64,000 bases of DNA from the NCBI GenBank assembly GCA_013823135.1, contig PNLP01000016.1:62001-126000 (forward strand), written 5' to 3'. Below are positions 33,809 through 45,100 of this stretch, piece after piece. The stretch comes from Planctomycetaceae bacterium. Lineage in GTDB: Bacteria; Planctomycetota; Planctomycetia; Gemmatales; Gemmataceae. How positions within the stretch are numbered: the first letter of the stretch is position 1; each line of letters begins with the position of its first letter. Below the pieces are notes generated by a model. It did no database searches and had not been told where the DNA came from. It saw only the letters and a list, made by a program, of their open reading frames with translations. A program made the translations under genes and the position numbers.

Positions 33809-35320
33809 TTATCCGATGCCGCACACTTTGCGGTAAAGCGCCTCGTACATTGATGCGCTGCGATCCCAACTCCAGTCCTGGGCCATCGCCGTGAGCATCA
33901 CTTGCTGGAAGTCCTTGGGGCGTTCGCGCTGCAACGTCAATGCCCACTTCACCGTTTCGTAGAGTGCGCTGGGCGTGTAGTCCCCGAAGCTGAAGCCGGT
34001 CGCGCGGCCGTCGGCGAGGTTTTCTTCAGTGGCGTTCACCACGGTGTCGGCGAGGCCACCCGTTGTGCGCACCACTGGAGGCGTGCCATACCGCAGGCTA
34101 TACATCTGGTTCAGGCCGCACGGCTCGTAACGGCTCGGCATCAGGAACAGGTCGGAACCTGCTTCGATCACGTGGGCGAGACCCTCGTTGAAGCCGAGGT
34201 AAATGCCAACGCGGTTCGGATGCCGGTCCCGCAATGCCTGTAATTCGTCGTGATACTCGCGGTCGCCGTCGCCAAGCACGACGATTTGGCAGCCGAGATC
34301 GAGGAAACCCGGGGCCGCACTCATCACGAGGTCAATCCCCTTCTGGCTCACGAGGCGGGCAATCATGCCCAGGACGGGGGCGTTGGGGTCTTCGGGTAGA
34401 TGAAATCGACGTTGCAGGTCGGCCTTGCACAACGGTTTTCTGTCGAACACGGTTTCGGACGTGTATGCCGCTGCAATGTGCCGGTCGGCGGTTGGGTCCC
34501 AATGTTCGTAGTCGCAACCGTTCACGATCCCGCTGAGTTTGCTGTGAACGCCCGAAAGCAATCCTTCCAGCCCGCAGCCGAACTCACCGGTTTGAATCTC
34601 ACGGGCGTAAGTTGGGCTCACGGTGTTGACCGCATCTGCGAACACGACGCCGGACTTCAGGAAGTTCAAGTGTCCGTGAAATTCGAGTTGGTTCAGGTTG
34701 AACAGCCAGCCGGGAAGGCCCGTCAGACCCATCACATCGCGGCCGAACATGCCCTGATAGGCGATGTTGTGGATTGTGAAGACGGAGCGGGTTCGCTGGT
34801 AGCCGCTCTGAGTGCGGTACGCTTCCGAAAGGAAGACAGGCACAAGGCCTACTTGCCAGTCATTCGCATGAATCACATCAGGCATGAATCCGAGTTGCGG
34901 CACCATCTCCATGACGGCGCGTGAGAAGAACACGAATCGCTCGGCGTTGTCGGGGTAGTCGGCCTTGTAGCCGCCCCACATGGATTGCTGGTATAGGCTT
35001 CGGCCCTGCGCGGGGTCGTCGCGTTCGAAGAATGGCTGGTGTTCGACGAGATATACGGGCACGTCAGAGTTCGGTAGCCGAGAGCGGAACACGCGGCAGG
35101 CCAGGACGCGGCCTCCCATCGGCACGGGTAGCACGATCCCCGTGTTTTCGATAGGTTTTCCGCTGCGGCGCACGGCGTTATAGAACGGCATGATGACCGC
35201 GACTTGATTGCCCAGTTTGGCCAGTGCGCGGGGCAGGGCGGCAGCCACGTCCGCCAGCCCACCCGTCTTGGCGAATCCGGCCACTTCGCTCGATGCAACC
35301 AAAACCCGCAACCCAGCCAC
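33809..35320 (-). CDS. glgA: Glycogen synthase (ADP-glucose type)
   Basis: 503 residues. Transfers glucose from ADP-glucose to glycogen (GT5). N-terminal SEVAGFAKTGGLADV (ADP-glucose binding KTGGL), HANDWQVGLVPVFL, TIHNIAYQG, and C-terminal MPSRYEPCGLNQMYSLRYGTPPVVRTTGGLADTV are diagnostic. GTG 35320 (VAGLRVLVASSE) is preferred over the TTG at 35353 because GGGGGA lies 7 bases upstream and homologues start here. It borders the second retron cassette. Confidence 0.95.
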   Translation of the reverse strand: MAGLRVLVASSEVAGFAKTGGLADVAAALPRALAKLGNQVAVIMPFYNAVRRSGKPIENTGIVLPVPMGGRVLACRVFRSRLPNSDVPVYLVEHQPFFERDDPAQGRSLYQQSMWGGYKADYPDNAERFVFFSRAVMEMVPQLGFMPDVIHANDWQVGLVPVFLSEAYRTQSGYQRTRSVFTIHNIAYQGMFGRDVMGLTGLPGWLFNLNQLEFHGHLNFLKSGVVFADAVNTVSPTYAREIQTGEFGCGLEGLLSGVHSKLSGIVNGCDYEHWDPTADRHIAAAYTSETVFDRKPLCKADLQRRFHLPEDPNAPVLGMIARLVSQKGIDLVMSAAPGFLDLGCQIVVLGDGDREYHDELQALRDRHPNRVGIYLGFNEGLAHVIEAGSDLFLMPSRYEPCGLNQMYSLRYGTPPVVRTTGGLADTVVNATEENLADGRATGFSFGDYTPSALYETVKWALTLQRERPKDFQQVMLTAMAQDWSWDRSASMYEALYRKVCGIG

Positions 35321-35506
35321 GGCACATCCCCCGTAGATACCCCGACCTGACAAGCACGGGAACTATATAGGCTGTGGTGCCTGCGAATGACAGGCCAACC
35401 CCGCAGAACACACCCGTCGGACTTTTCGCCTTCACATTTGGCACACTGGAAAAATGTGAACTACGGTGCTTGCGGTGGCCTCTGCGCGGGGTTACAACAC
35501 TTTGAC
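35321..35506. other. Gap between glgA start and retron RNA 2
   Basis: About 185 bases holding the glgA promoter on the minus strand and, presumably, the promoter of retron RNA 2 on the plus strand. A TTGGCA-18-TACGGT pair near 35430-35470 is only a weak candidate. No gene seen. Confidence 0.35.
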
Positions 35507-35770
35507 TTTCAGTGATCGAGGAGGGTTCAGTTCAGCTCGTCGCTCTGCGACAGGACGATGTTGCGTCGTCCGAGCAAGTTGCCAGACATTCCACCCGGGG
35601 AAGGCTGTTCCAGCACCGCTTTCGGGCGCCCAGGGGGCAATTGCTCCCCGGACTGGAACAAGCCCGCCGGTCGTGCTTCCGGGGAGCAATTGCCCCCTGG
35701 GCGCCCGGCGGTGCCGTGAGCCTTCCGCGGCACAGGTCAGGTAGTGGACGCCCTCCTCGATTCGCTGAAA
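35507..35770 (+). ncRNA. Retron-type msr-msd RNA 2
   Basis: Structured RNA upstream of the whole second cassette. Arms a1 (35507-35525) and a2 (35751-35770) pair as 11 bp (ATCGAGGAGGG) plus 6 bp (TTTCAG/CTGAAA) around a small internal loop. Then a 5-bp, 3-nt-loop hairpin (35539-35551), a 6-bp hairpin with loop TGTTGCG (35553-35571), and AAGTTGC (35576-35582), matching RNA 1. The msd is a 128-nt hairpin: GGAAGGCT/AGCCTTCC (35599-35606 with 35719-35726), GCACCGC/GCGGTGC (35613-35619 with 35708-35714), then a perfect 30-bp stem (35623-35652 with 35678-35707) and a 25-nt loop. Pairing of the second hairpin is kept although its stem bases differ from RNA 1. Confidence 0.85.
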
Positions 35771-35825
35771 TGCATGAGGCCCACACACCGCAATGTGTGG
35801 CCTTGGGATCACCGGAGCCTCACTC

Positions 35826-38800
35826 ATGGCTGCCCACCTCACGCTCGACGACATCCGCAAGGCGTGGGACGCCCGCGACCCGCGGCTCATCAAGCTCATC
35901 GAGCAACTCGTCACCCAGCCGGTCCCGCCGCCGAAGACGCCCGTCCGCAAGGACGCGCTCACGTTCGACACATTCCTCGCGCACCTCAAGGGCTACCACT
36001 ACCGCAAGCGGACCCGCGAGGAGCAGGCCCACTACCGCGTCGAGACGCTCAAGGCGCTGGAGTCGGCGGACGCGGAGGTGCCGCTCGCCGACAAGCTCAA
36101 GGTCCACGAGGTCATTTACGCGCTGTGGCAGTCCGACGACCCGCTCGCCCGTGACTACTTACTGCGCATCATTGCCACCGTTCCGGTCGTTTACGGCCCG
36201 TGGAAGGCGCTCAAGCGGATCTTCAAGGAGGCCGAGGCGAAGAACGACACCGAGGTGTACGGCGCGATCTCGGCCCGGATCGACGCGGCGAGCGCCGGCG
36301 GCGGCCACGGCAAGGTCAGCGGCGCGACGCTCGCGTACTGCGCCCGCCGCGCGTGGCGGTACCTGCGCCGCGTCGCCGTGCAACTGCCCGCCACGTACCC
36401 CGACGCGGCGTGCGACTTCCTCATCAACTACACCGACAACACCAACTGGCGGAACACCTGGGTCTACAACCACGTCCTGTTCCACGACACGAAGAAGTAC
36501 GGCCGCAACCGCTTCCGCTTCAGTTACCGCGACAACCCCGACCCCACGAGCCTCAAGCACCGGGCCTACGGCGACCTGTGGAAGCGCAGCCACCGGCCGC
36601 TGTTCTCGCTGCTCGACCGCGCGAAGTCGGACCCCGTGCGCTCGTTCGCCATCTCGGCGCTCAAGACCGACTTCCGCGAGAAGCTCCGCGAGACCGAGCC
36701 CGGCTGGGTCATCCGGCTGGTCGGCGTGCCCAGCGCCGCGATCCACGACTTCGTCGTGTGGATCCTGCAGAACGTGCCGAAGTTCGAGCAGGGCGCGTTC
36801 CGCACGCTCGGCCTGCACGAGTACGTGCTGAAACTGTTCGACTCGCCGTCGCAGGCGGCCCGCGAGTACGCCGCGAACTACGCACGCACCCACGCCCGCG
36901 ACCTGTCGGTCGATGAACTCATCCGCCTCGCCAACAACGACAACGAGAAGGTCCGCAAGCTCGCGTTCGACCTGCTCGGCGAGAAGGACCCCCGCACGGG
37001 CGTCGGCCTCGACGCCTGGGGCCGGCTGCTCGAAACCGACCACGGCAGCAAGTTCGCCGCGGACGCGATCACCAAGCACTTCGGCGCCAAGGAACTCACG
37101 CCGGAGTGGTTCGCGGGCCGGCTCCTCTCGGCGAGCGACACGGCGTTCGAGTTCGCCTCGAAGCTGCTGCCGAAGACGCACAACCTCAAGGACCTCGGCC
37201 CCGCGTTCTTCATCGGGCTCCTGCGAAAGTACCGGCAGGGCGACTCCAACGACGAGGTCGCCGACTACGCGACCCGCGAACTCGCCAGGTTCGACCTCAA
37301 CGCCATCGACCCGGAACAACTCCGCTGGCTGGCGCTGTTCCCCGCCAGCGCCGACGAGGTGTTCGGCTGGGTCCACCAGAACAAGCTGAAGCCGCAGACG
37401 CTCGGGATGGACTTCCTGAAGATGCTGGCATTCCAGCCGGACTGGGACGCGAGCGCCTGGCTGCCGCCGTTCAAGACCGCGAACGGCAACTGGGCGAAGG
37501 AACTCAGCTTCGACGAGGGCAAGGCGGGTCAGATCCTCAACTGGTTCCGCGACGTGCGGAAGTTCACGCCGCCCGAACTCGGGTTCGACTGGCTCATGCG
37601 GCTCGTCGCCCGCTCGGAGCCGATGTACCACGACTTCGCCAGCGACCGGCTCATCAAGACGTTCGTGCCCGCGGACTTCGCTCCCAGGTCAAGCGCACCC
37701 GAAACTTCCGGTGCGGTGGCCGCCGCGTCGACCGTCAACCTCGCCGGCGCCACCGTCTCGTTCACCGGCAAGCTCGCCACCATGAGCAACGCCGAGGGCG
37801 ACGCGATGGTGAAGGCGGCGGGCGGCAAGCCGGCCGCGAACGTGTCGCCGAAACTGCACTACCTCGTTGTGGGCGACTCGGGCTCGCCGTTCCTGGGCAC
37901 CGGCGAGAAGGGGAGCAAGCACCTCAAGGCCGAGGAACTGAACGCCGCCGGCGCGAACATCCGCATCATCTCGGAGTCGATGTTCCTCCGCATGCTGGCG
38001 GGCCAGTCGACGGGCGCCGCGCCGGCCGATGCCGTCTCTGCGGGTTGCGAACGGCTGTGGCAACTACTCATCGCCCCCGGCCCCGCCGACGCGCCCGTGG
38101 GCAAGTTCGCCCGCGAGTACGTCCGGCACCACCACCCGGACATCGGCGCGAAGCTCAACGGCAAGCCGGTCGATCCCGGTGCGGATGTGCCGTCGTCGTT
38201 CCTTACGCCGGAGCGAGTGTTCCCGCTGTTCAGCGAGAGCCGCAAGCCGCTCCGCGACTTCGCCCTCGAACTGGCCGGCTTCGAGTTCGCCCGGTGGAAC
38301 CCGAACGTTGACCACCTCGTTTCGATGTCCGAGATCCCGTTCATGGACGTGCGGCGGTTCGTCGCCAAGTCGCTGCTCGCCGAGGACACGCCGCCGAACC
38401 GCCCGTTCCGCCTCGACCCCGCGAAGCTCGAAGCGAGTGCCGTGTACCGCTTCTGCGAGTCGAACGACGAGGAAACGCGTGCGCTGGGCATGGAACTCAT
38501 CAAGCGCCAGCCGCGGCTGCGGGTGCCCGAGGAGTTGTTCCGCCTGTCGGAGAGCCCGGACCGCAAGGTGCGTGCGTTCGTCATCCGGGCGCTGTGGACG
38601 GTCTACCGCGAGCGCGGCGTGACGGCCGACTGGAAGCCGCCGCCCCCGCCGAAGCCGACGGTCGGCGCGAAGGCCAAGAAGGACGCGGAGAAGGCGGCCG
38701 TGGCCCGCGGCGAGGGCGTGCCGCACCGGCCCGAGCAGTGGCCCGCCCAGAAGCCGACGCTCGGTGAGTTCCTGCGGCGCATCCTGTTCGAGATCCCACC

Positions 38801-39095
38801 GGGCCGGCCCGAGAAGTCGCGCGACGCCGTGGACGACGGCAGCGAGCCCGGCGGCGACCCGAACGCGAAGAAGGACGAGAAGGTGGTGAGCGTGAAGCCG
38901 CTTCCGGCCCGCCGCGCCAAACTCGACCTCGTGGAAGTGATGCGCGACCTGGGGCTGGAGCAGAAGGACTTCGGCGGCGGCATCCTGCCGCTGCTCGACG
39001 AGTTCATGACCTCGCGCGGGCCGAGCGAGCGGGCCGCGTGCCTCGTGGCCGTCACCCGCATCCGGCACAAGTACCCCGAGTTCAAGAAGTCTTAG
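35826..39095 (+). CDS. HEAT-like protein with internal BRCT domain, retron cassette 2
   Basis: 1089 residues. The N-terminal and central parts are helical repeats related to the HEAT-like protein of cassette 1 (shared ARRAWRYLRR and nearby blocks). At about 635-725 sits a BRCT domain (LAGATVSFTGKLATMSNAEG..., GGKPAANVSPKLHYLVVGD, GSKHLKAEELNAAGANIRIISE), like that of NAD-dependent DNA ligases; BRCT domains bind DNA ends or phosphopeptides. Further HEAT-like repeats follow, then a Pro/Lys/Ala-rich linker (about 938-960) and a C-terminal helical cap. ATG 35826 lies 55 bases after RNA 2. Very high third-position GC compared with the flanking genes. Role in the retron system is inferred from linkage. 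Confidence 0.78.
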   Translation: MAAHLTLDDIRKAWDARDPRLIKLIEQLVTQPVPPPKTPVRKDALTFDTFLAHLKGYHYRKRTREEQAHYRVETLKALESADAEVPLADKLKVHEVIYALWQSDDPLARDYLLRIIATVPVVYGPWKALKRIFKEAEAKNDTEVYGAISARIDAASAGGGHGKVSGATLAYCARRAWRYLRRVAVQLPATYPDAACDFLINYTDNTNWRNTWVYNHVLFHDTKKYGRNRFRFSYRDNPDPTSLKHRAYGDLWKRSHRPLFSLLDRAKSDPVRSFAISALKTDFREKLRETEPGWVIRLVGVPSAAIHDFVVWILQNVPKFEQGAFRTLGLHEYVLKLFDSPSQAAREYAANYARTHARDLSVDELIRLANNDNEKVRKLAFDLLGEKDPRTGVGLDAWGRLLETDHGSKFAADAITKHFGAKELTPEWFAGRLLSASDTAFEFASKLLPKTHNLKDLGPAFFIGLLRKYRQGDSNDEVADYATRELARFDLNAIDPEQLRWLALFPASADEVFGWVHQNKLKPQTLGMDFLKMLAFQPDWDASAWLPPFKTANGNWAKELSFDEGKAGQILNWFRDVRKFTPPELGFDWLMRLVARSEPMYHDFASDRLIKTFVPADFAPRSSAPETSGAVAAASTVNLAGATVSFTGKLATMSNAEGDAMVKAAGGKPAANVSPKLHYLVVGDSGSPFLGTGEKGSKHLKAEELNAAGANIRIISESMFLRMLAGQSTGAAPADAVSAGCERLWQLLIAPGPADAPVGKFAREYVRHHHPDIGAKLNGKPVDPGADVPSSFLTPERVFPLFSESRKPLRDFALELAGFEFARWNPNVDHLVSMSEIPFMDVRRFVAKSLLAEDTPPNRPFRLDPAKLEASAVYRFCESNDEETRALGMELIKRQPRLRVPEELFRLSESPDRKVRAFVIRALWTVYRERGVTADWKPPPPPKPTVGAKAKKDAEKAAVARGEGVPHRPEQWPAQKPTLGEFLRRILFEIPPGRPEKSRDAVDDGSEPGGDPNAKKDEKVVSVKPLPARRAKLDLVEVMRDLGLEQKDFGGGILPLLDEFMTSRGPSERAACLVAVTRIRHKYPEFKKS

Positions 39096-39169
39096 GCGAG
39101 CGGGGGGCGTGAGCCCCCCGAGGTTGGGCGTTGCGAATTCACTCGGGGGGCTCACGCCCCCCGCTCGCC
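39095..39169. repeat. Intergenic hairpin repeat, family C (cassette 2)
   Basis: Arms 39095-39122 and 39142-39169 are perfectly complementary over 28 bases (core GCGGGGGGCGTGAGCCCCCCG), 19-base loop. The first base is the last base of the upstream stop codon; the next gene starts 14 bases after the right arm. Confidence 0.92.
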
Positions 39170-39182
39170 CGGAGTACCCACG

Positions 39183-42100
39183 ATGGCTACCGAAAAGTTC
39201 ATCACCTACCGGGGCGACATCCGGGCGGCCGTCGGGGTCGGGGGCAGCCTCGCGTTCGTCACCGTTCACCCCGAGGGCGTGCCCACGGCGCTCTACTGGC
39301 TCGACTCCGACAAGCTCACGCTCCAGCAGGACGCGCTGCCGTGCGGCGGCGTCGCGCTCGCGGCCGACGGCAACACCGTCTACGTCGCCGGCACCGACCG
39401 CCGCCTCTACGAGTGCAAGAAGGGCATCAAGCCGATCGGCATGCAGTTCAGCGGCAGCATCGCCGCAATCGTTCCGCTCGCGAAGAAGCGCCTCGCCGTC
39501 CTCAACGGCAAGCAGATCGACATCGTCTCGGACAGCGACGGCGCGATTTACCAGACGTTGGAACTGCCCGAGGACGGCACCTGCCTCGCCACGGACCGGA
39601 CGCAGTCGTGGCTCGCGGCCGGCACGGTGAAGGGGACCGTCGTCGCGTTCGACGGACAGGACAAGGACGAGTTCGAGGCCGGCGAGCCCGGCAAGCTCCA
39701 CGAGGGGGCCGTCACCGCGATCATGTTCGAGCCCGAGGAACTGCGGTTCTTCTCGGCGGGCGCCGACAACAAGCTGCTCACCACGTTCGCCCGCGGCACC
39801 CTCGAACCCGAGGACAAGGGCCGCGTGAACATGCACGAGGACGTGCTCACCGCGATGGTGATGGTCCCCGGCGACCGCTTCGTCACGGGGAGCCGCGACG
39901 CCACGCTGAAGAACTGGCCCCGCGGCGGGGCGATCAAGCCCAGCACCCTCAAGGATGCGTGCGGCAAGGTCGTCGCGCTCGCGGTCGTGACGGTGTACAA
40001 CCAGCCGCACCTCGCCGCGTGCTGCGACGACAACACCGTCCGCCTGTTCAAGCTCGAAGCCGACGGCAAGTTCCCCGACGACCCCGCGTACGCGAAGATC
40101 CACGGCGCCAGCGCGTGGGTGAAGGCCGAACTCGCGCAGCAGCACGACGCGAAGCGGCGCGAGAAGGCGCTGAAGACGCTCGCCGAGTGGAAGGACAACG
40201 CGAGCATCGACATCATCGGCGAGCAGGTCACCAAGGACCCCGATCCGACGTTGCGGCTCGCCGCGGTGAAGCACCTCACGGAGATCGACAACCCGCGCGT
40301 GAACAAGCTGCTCGAGCGCTCCGTCGGCCACGGCGACGGCAAGGTCCGCGTCGCGGTGTTCGAGGCCCTGCTGAAGCGAACGAAACAGGACCTCGGCCCG
40401 ATCGACCTCGCGTTCAAGAGCGGCCAGCCGGACGTGGGCGTTCTCGCGGTGAAGGCGCTCGAACCCCTCGCCAAGAAGGACGACCAGGCGCTCACGCGGC
40501 TCACGGACGCGTTCAACGCGCCGACGTGGGACGTGCGGAAGGCCTCGCTGGCGGCGCTGGAAACGGTGTTCGACGCGAAGGCGCCGACCGCCAGTCTGAC
40601 CGCACTCACGTCGAAGCACGGCGACGTACGCGTCCTCGCACTCACGCGCACGCTGGAGCGCGGGTTGCTCGAAGACCCCGCCGTGCAGTCGGCCATCCGC
40701 CGGCGCCTCGAAGACGAGGACACCGGCGTCCGCAAGGTGGCGTTCCTGCTGTCGGTCGTCTCGAAGCCGCACCTCGCGGGCGTGCTGCGGGCCGGCGACA
40801 CCGAGTTGAACCGGCAACTCAACGAACTCGAGAAGGCCGAGAAGTCCGACAGGGCCGCGCCTGTGGTTGCCGCGAACGCCAAGGACAAGCTGACGCCGAC
40901 CGATTACGACACGCTCCTGCAAGCGACGGCGAGCCGGGCGCTCGACACCTGCTTGCGTGGGGCGCGTGGGCTGGCGGTTCTCGGCGACCCACGGGCGTTC
41001 GGGTTGCTGCTGCAACTGAGCCGCGAAGAAGACGTGAACGCCCGCGTCGAGGTGTGCCGGGCGCTTGCCGCCCTCGACGACGAGCGCGCCGTCAACCGCC
41101 TGCGGTCGCTGTTGTTCGACAAGGAGGCCAGCGTCCGCGACGCGGCGTACACCGCACTCGCCAAGATCTTCGCCAAGACGCCACTCTCGGTTGCCGAGTC
41201 CGGCCTGACCGCTGCCGACGAGGACGTGCGCCGCCGCGGGCTTTCGACACTCCTCGACACGATCAAGAAGAAGAAGCCGGGCGCGAGCGGCGAACCGGGC
41301 TGGGATCTGCTGGTGCGGGCGCTCAACGACAGCGCCGCGGGCGTGCGGAGCGAGGCGTTCAAGTCGGCACTCAACCTGAAGATCGCCGGCGGCGGGGCGG
41401 ACACGCTGCGGTTCGCGCTTCAGTCCATTCACCCCGACGTGCGCCGCGAGGCACTCACGGAGGTGATGGCCCAGGAAAAAGAGGAGTGGGCCGCGCCGCT
41501 GCTGTACGAGTTCTTCAACGACGCCGATGCCGGGCTCCGCAAGGAGGCGTTCGAGTACGCCACGAAGAAGAACAAGGAGATCCCGGTTCTCGAGGTGGCG
41601 CTCGCGGCGCGGTACGCCGACGCGCGCAAGCTCGCGGTCGATGGGCTCATCAAGAAGCACTCGAAGGCCGCCCAGCAGGTGCTGCTCAAGGCGATCGCGG
41701 ACGTGGACCGCGACGTGCGGTTGCTCGCCGTGAACGCGCTCGTCGACGACGACGCGAAGGCGCCGCTCAAGGAGGCGATGAAGTCGGACCGGGCGGACAT
41801 CCGCGTGCGGGCCGCGTCGGCACTGGCACGCCACGGCGACCCGACGAGTTACGAGGTGCTGAAGGAACTCGCGACCGCACCCGAGCCGCAACTGAAGGAG
41901 CACGTCGCCGACTGGCGCGACGCCGCGGAGCGTGCCCTGTACGGGCTCGGAGAACTCGGCGACACGCAGGCGCTGCCGCACGTGCTGCCGCTGATCGAAA
42001 GCCCGCACTCGGGCATCCGCAAGGCCGCCGCGATGGCGCTCCTGTGGATCGCCCGCAACGACACCGCGCCGGCACTGCGCACGGCGATGCAGAGCAGCGA

Positions 42101-45100
42101 CCCCGAGGTGAAGTTCCGCGGGGCGCTCGGGCTGGCGTACCTCGGCGACGCGACGGTCGCGCCGCTGATCCGCTCGGAGGCCGGCAGCACGGTACTGACC
42201 CCCGCCGAGCAGTTCACCGCGATGATCGCGCTCGGTGCCGCGGCCGGCGTCGCCGCGACCGTGTACCTCGACAGCGCCGACGAGAAGCTCCGCGACCGCG
42301 CACTGCTCGCGACGCTGTTGCTGGAACTGAAGGACACCGACGGCCAGCCCGAGAAGTGCATCGAGTGCGTGTCGGCGAAGGGGCCGCGGTTCCGCCTCAC
42401 GGGCGCTCAGGCACTGGAGTCGTTCGCCGACCCGGTCGCGTTCCGCGAGTTCGTCATCAAGGAGGTGAACGACCGCGGCGACGACACGCCGTGGAAGGTC
42501 GCCCCGGAAGTCGTGGACGACCTCGCGAACCTGCTGGCGTTCGCGCCGCCGCAGATGAAGGCCCGCACGGCACTGCTGCTCGGTTTGTTCGACAACAAGG
42601 AACAGGCGGAGTGGAACGCCGCGTGGACCGTCCACTCCACGCGCTTCGCCGCCGACATCAAGATGGCCCGCGACACCGCCCAGAAGGCCGGCGTGCCGGT
42701 CGCGTCGAAGCTCACGCCGGAGCAACTCCGCGAACTGGCGTTCGGCGGCTACGTCGGGCTGGTCCGCGAGCAGGGCGCCAGCGGCGGCGGGCAGCCCATC
42801 GGCAAGGTGCGGCAGACCGCGCTGACGCGCATCTTCAAGATCGCCTCCAAGAACGCGGAGTACGCGCGGTCGGCACAGCCGGTGCTGGCGCAGGCGATGG
42901 GCGACCCCAACCAGGGCGTCCGCACGCAGGCGTTCGACCACCTCCTCGCGCTGGGCATGGACAAGGCGGCGCTCGGCGCCGAGGCGCTCGAAGCCGGGTT
43001 CACCGACCTCGGCGTGAAGGGGCTCGAACTGCTCACCGACGGCACCTCGGCCAAGAAGGGCGAGGCGGTGCTGGAGCGCGTGATGCTCGCCCGCAGCGAT
43101 GACCTCTCCATCGAGGCCGCGAAACTGCTCCGCGACCGGCAGGGGAAGGTGCCCACGGCGAAGAAGGCGCTCGACGCGGTCCACGAGCCGATGCGGCTGC
43201 AAGCCGTCGAGTGGCTGTCGTCCGAGTACGAGACGGTGCCCGACGCGAAGGACGCGCTGCGAGCCGCGGTCGAGTCGCGCTACCGCAAGGTCCGCGAGAA
43301 GGCGGCGTTCGAGCTGGCCGGCAAGAAGGACGTGGCCGCTTTCGACGTGCTCGTGAAGTTCCTGCACGACGCGCACGAGGCCGCGCGACAGAACGCGATC
43401 GTCAACGCGCTGTCCGGCCTCGGCGACAAGCGGGCCGCGGACGCGTTCCTCGACCGCATCGAGAACGACGCGGCCGGCACCGCAAACGTGTCGAACCTGA
43501 TCCGCCAGGCCGCGAACTTCCGCGTGCCCGCCACCGCCGACCGCCTGCTCGCGCTGCTCGACCGCCGCAAGGAAATCCAGAACGACGTGTTCTCGGCACT
43601 GAAGACGATCAGCGGGCATGACCAGCGCATCGGCGACCCGCAAGACGACACGCCCGCCGACCGCGCCTGGATGGCGAAGCAGCACCCGCGGCACGACACC
43701 GTGCTGGCGAAGCTCACCGAGCGGGCGTTCGCCGTCGGCAACGTCGATTACGTCACCGGCGACCTGATGCCGCTCGTCCGCTGGTCGCAGGGTAAGGACG
43801 TGGACGCGGTCCTCGCCACGCTCTGCACCAGCCCGAACGCGGCGCTCCGTGATGCGGCCGTCGAGGCGGCGGGCTGGCGGTTCCGCAAGCGCGGCGGCCC
43901 GGTCGATCCGCTGCTGAGAGCGGTGAAGCACAAGAACCCTGTCACACAGTTCCTCGCGGCCGAGGGGCTGGCCCGCGGCAAGCGGCCCGAGGGGATGCAG
44001 GTCCTGCTCTCGGGGATCGAGTACCTCGAAGACACCGCCCACCGCACGCGGGCGGTCCAGGCGCTGGGCGAACTCGGCGACCCGCGCTCCGTGGACAAAC
44101 TGCTCACGCTCGCCGCCGAGGACGGCAACCCGCTCCAGGACGCGGCGGCCGAGGCGATCGGCCACCCGAAAAACTCGCCGCAGGCCGACAAGGTGTTCCA
44201 GACGCTGGAACGGCTCGCGAAGGGGACGAGCAACGTCTCGCGGCGGGCGCTCATCGGCCTGCGGTGGTACGACACCCCCGCGGGGTGGGACCTCGTCCGC
44301 TCGCGGCTCAACGCCAAGGGCGGGTACTACCAGGTCCGCGGCATCAAGCAGACGGTCGCCGAGCAACTCGGGTTCAACGACGACCCCGCGACCCGCGAGG
44401 CGCTGTTGAAGTTGATCCGCACCGATGGCGACAACGAACTCGTCGCGGCGGCGTTCGGCAGTGCCCGCCGGCTGTGGGGCCGTGACTCGCTCGACCCGCA
44501 CTACCACCTGCTCCAGAACGGCCGGGCCAGTGCCCAGATCAAGACGCCCGGCGACGACGAGGACGCGATCGAGGCGGTCGTGAAGCGCGGCGACCCGCTG
44601 CGGATCATGCAGATCTTCCCACTGGCGCCGGAGAAGATTCAGGAGCAACTCGAATCGGCGCTGCTGTCGCGGCCTGACCTGCCGGTGAAGGAGGCGGTGG
44701 CCGCACTCTCGCACGCCGACGACGGCACCGTTCGCCTCGCGACGCGGCTGCTCGGCCGCGTTAAGGAGCCCGACGCAAGCGTGAAGAAGGCGGTCGGCGG
44801 CGCGCTGGAGAAGTGGTGGAAGATCTGGCAGGAGGAGCGCGTGAAGGCCGGCGGCATGGGTGCCATCAGCACCGACGACGATGACGAGGACTACGACGGC
44901 GAGGACGACGATTACGACGACGACGACTTCGATGACGACGCACCGAGCTACGACGGCGACACCACAGCTCACAAGCGGGGCGTGAGCCTCGCCCGGCTCG
45001 GCGAGTGCGTGCAGAGCCTGCTCCACACGGCGGGCCGCGTCGGCGTGCCGGGGCAGGTGCTGGCCGACATCGCCAAGTCGCGGCCCGACGACTTCCTCGC

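Noticed and set aside
39131..43102. A 1323-codon open frame on the plus strand overlapping the giant gene
   Set aside because: Arg/Gly/Pro-rich translation in the +1 frame with no recognisable fold; the other frame shows WD40 and HEAT repeats.
38064..45026. A 2320-codon open frame on the minus strand
   Set aside because: It lies antisense to the HEAT-BRCT and giant HEAT genes, which have clear domains. Its sequence is Arg/Val/Leu/Glu low-complexity without domains, as expected from high-GC shadow frames.
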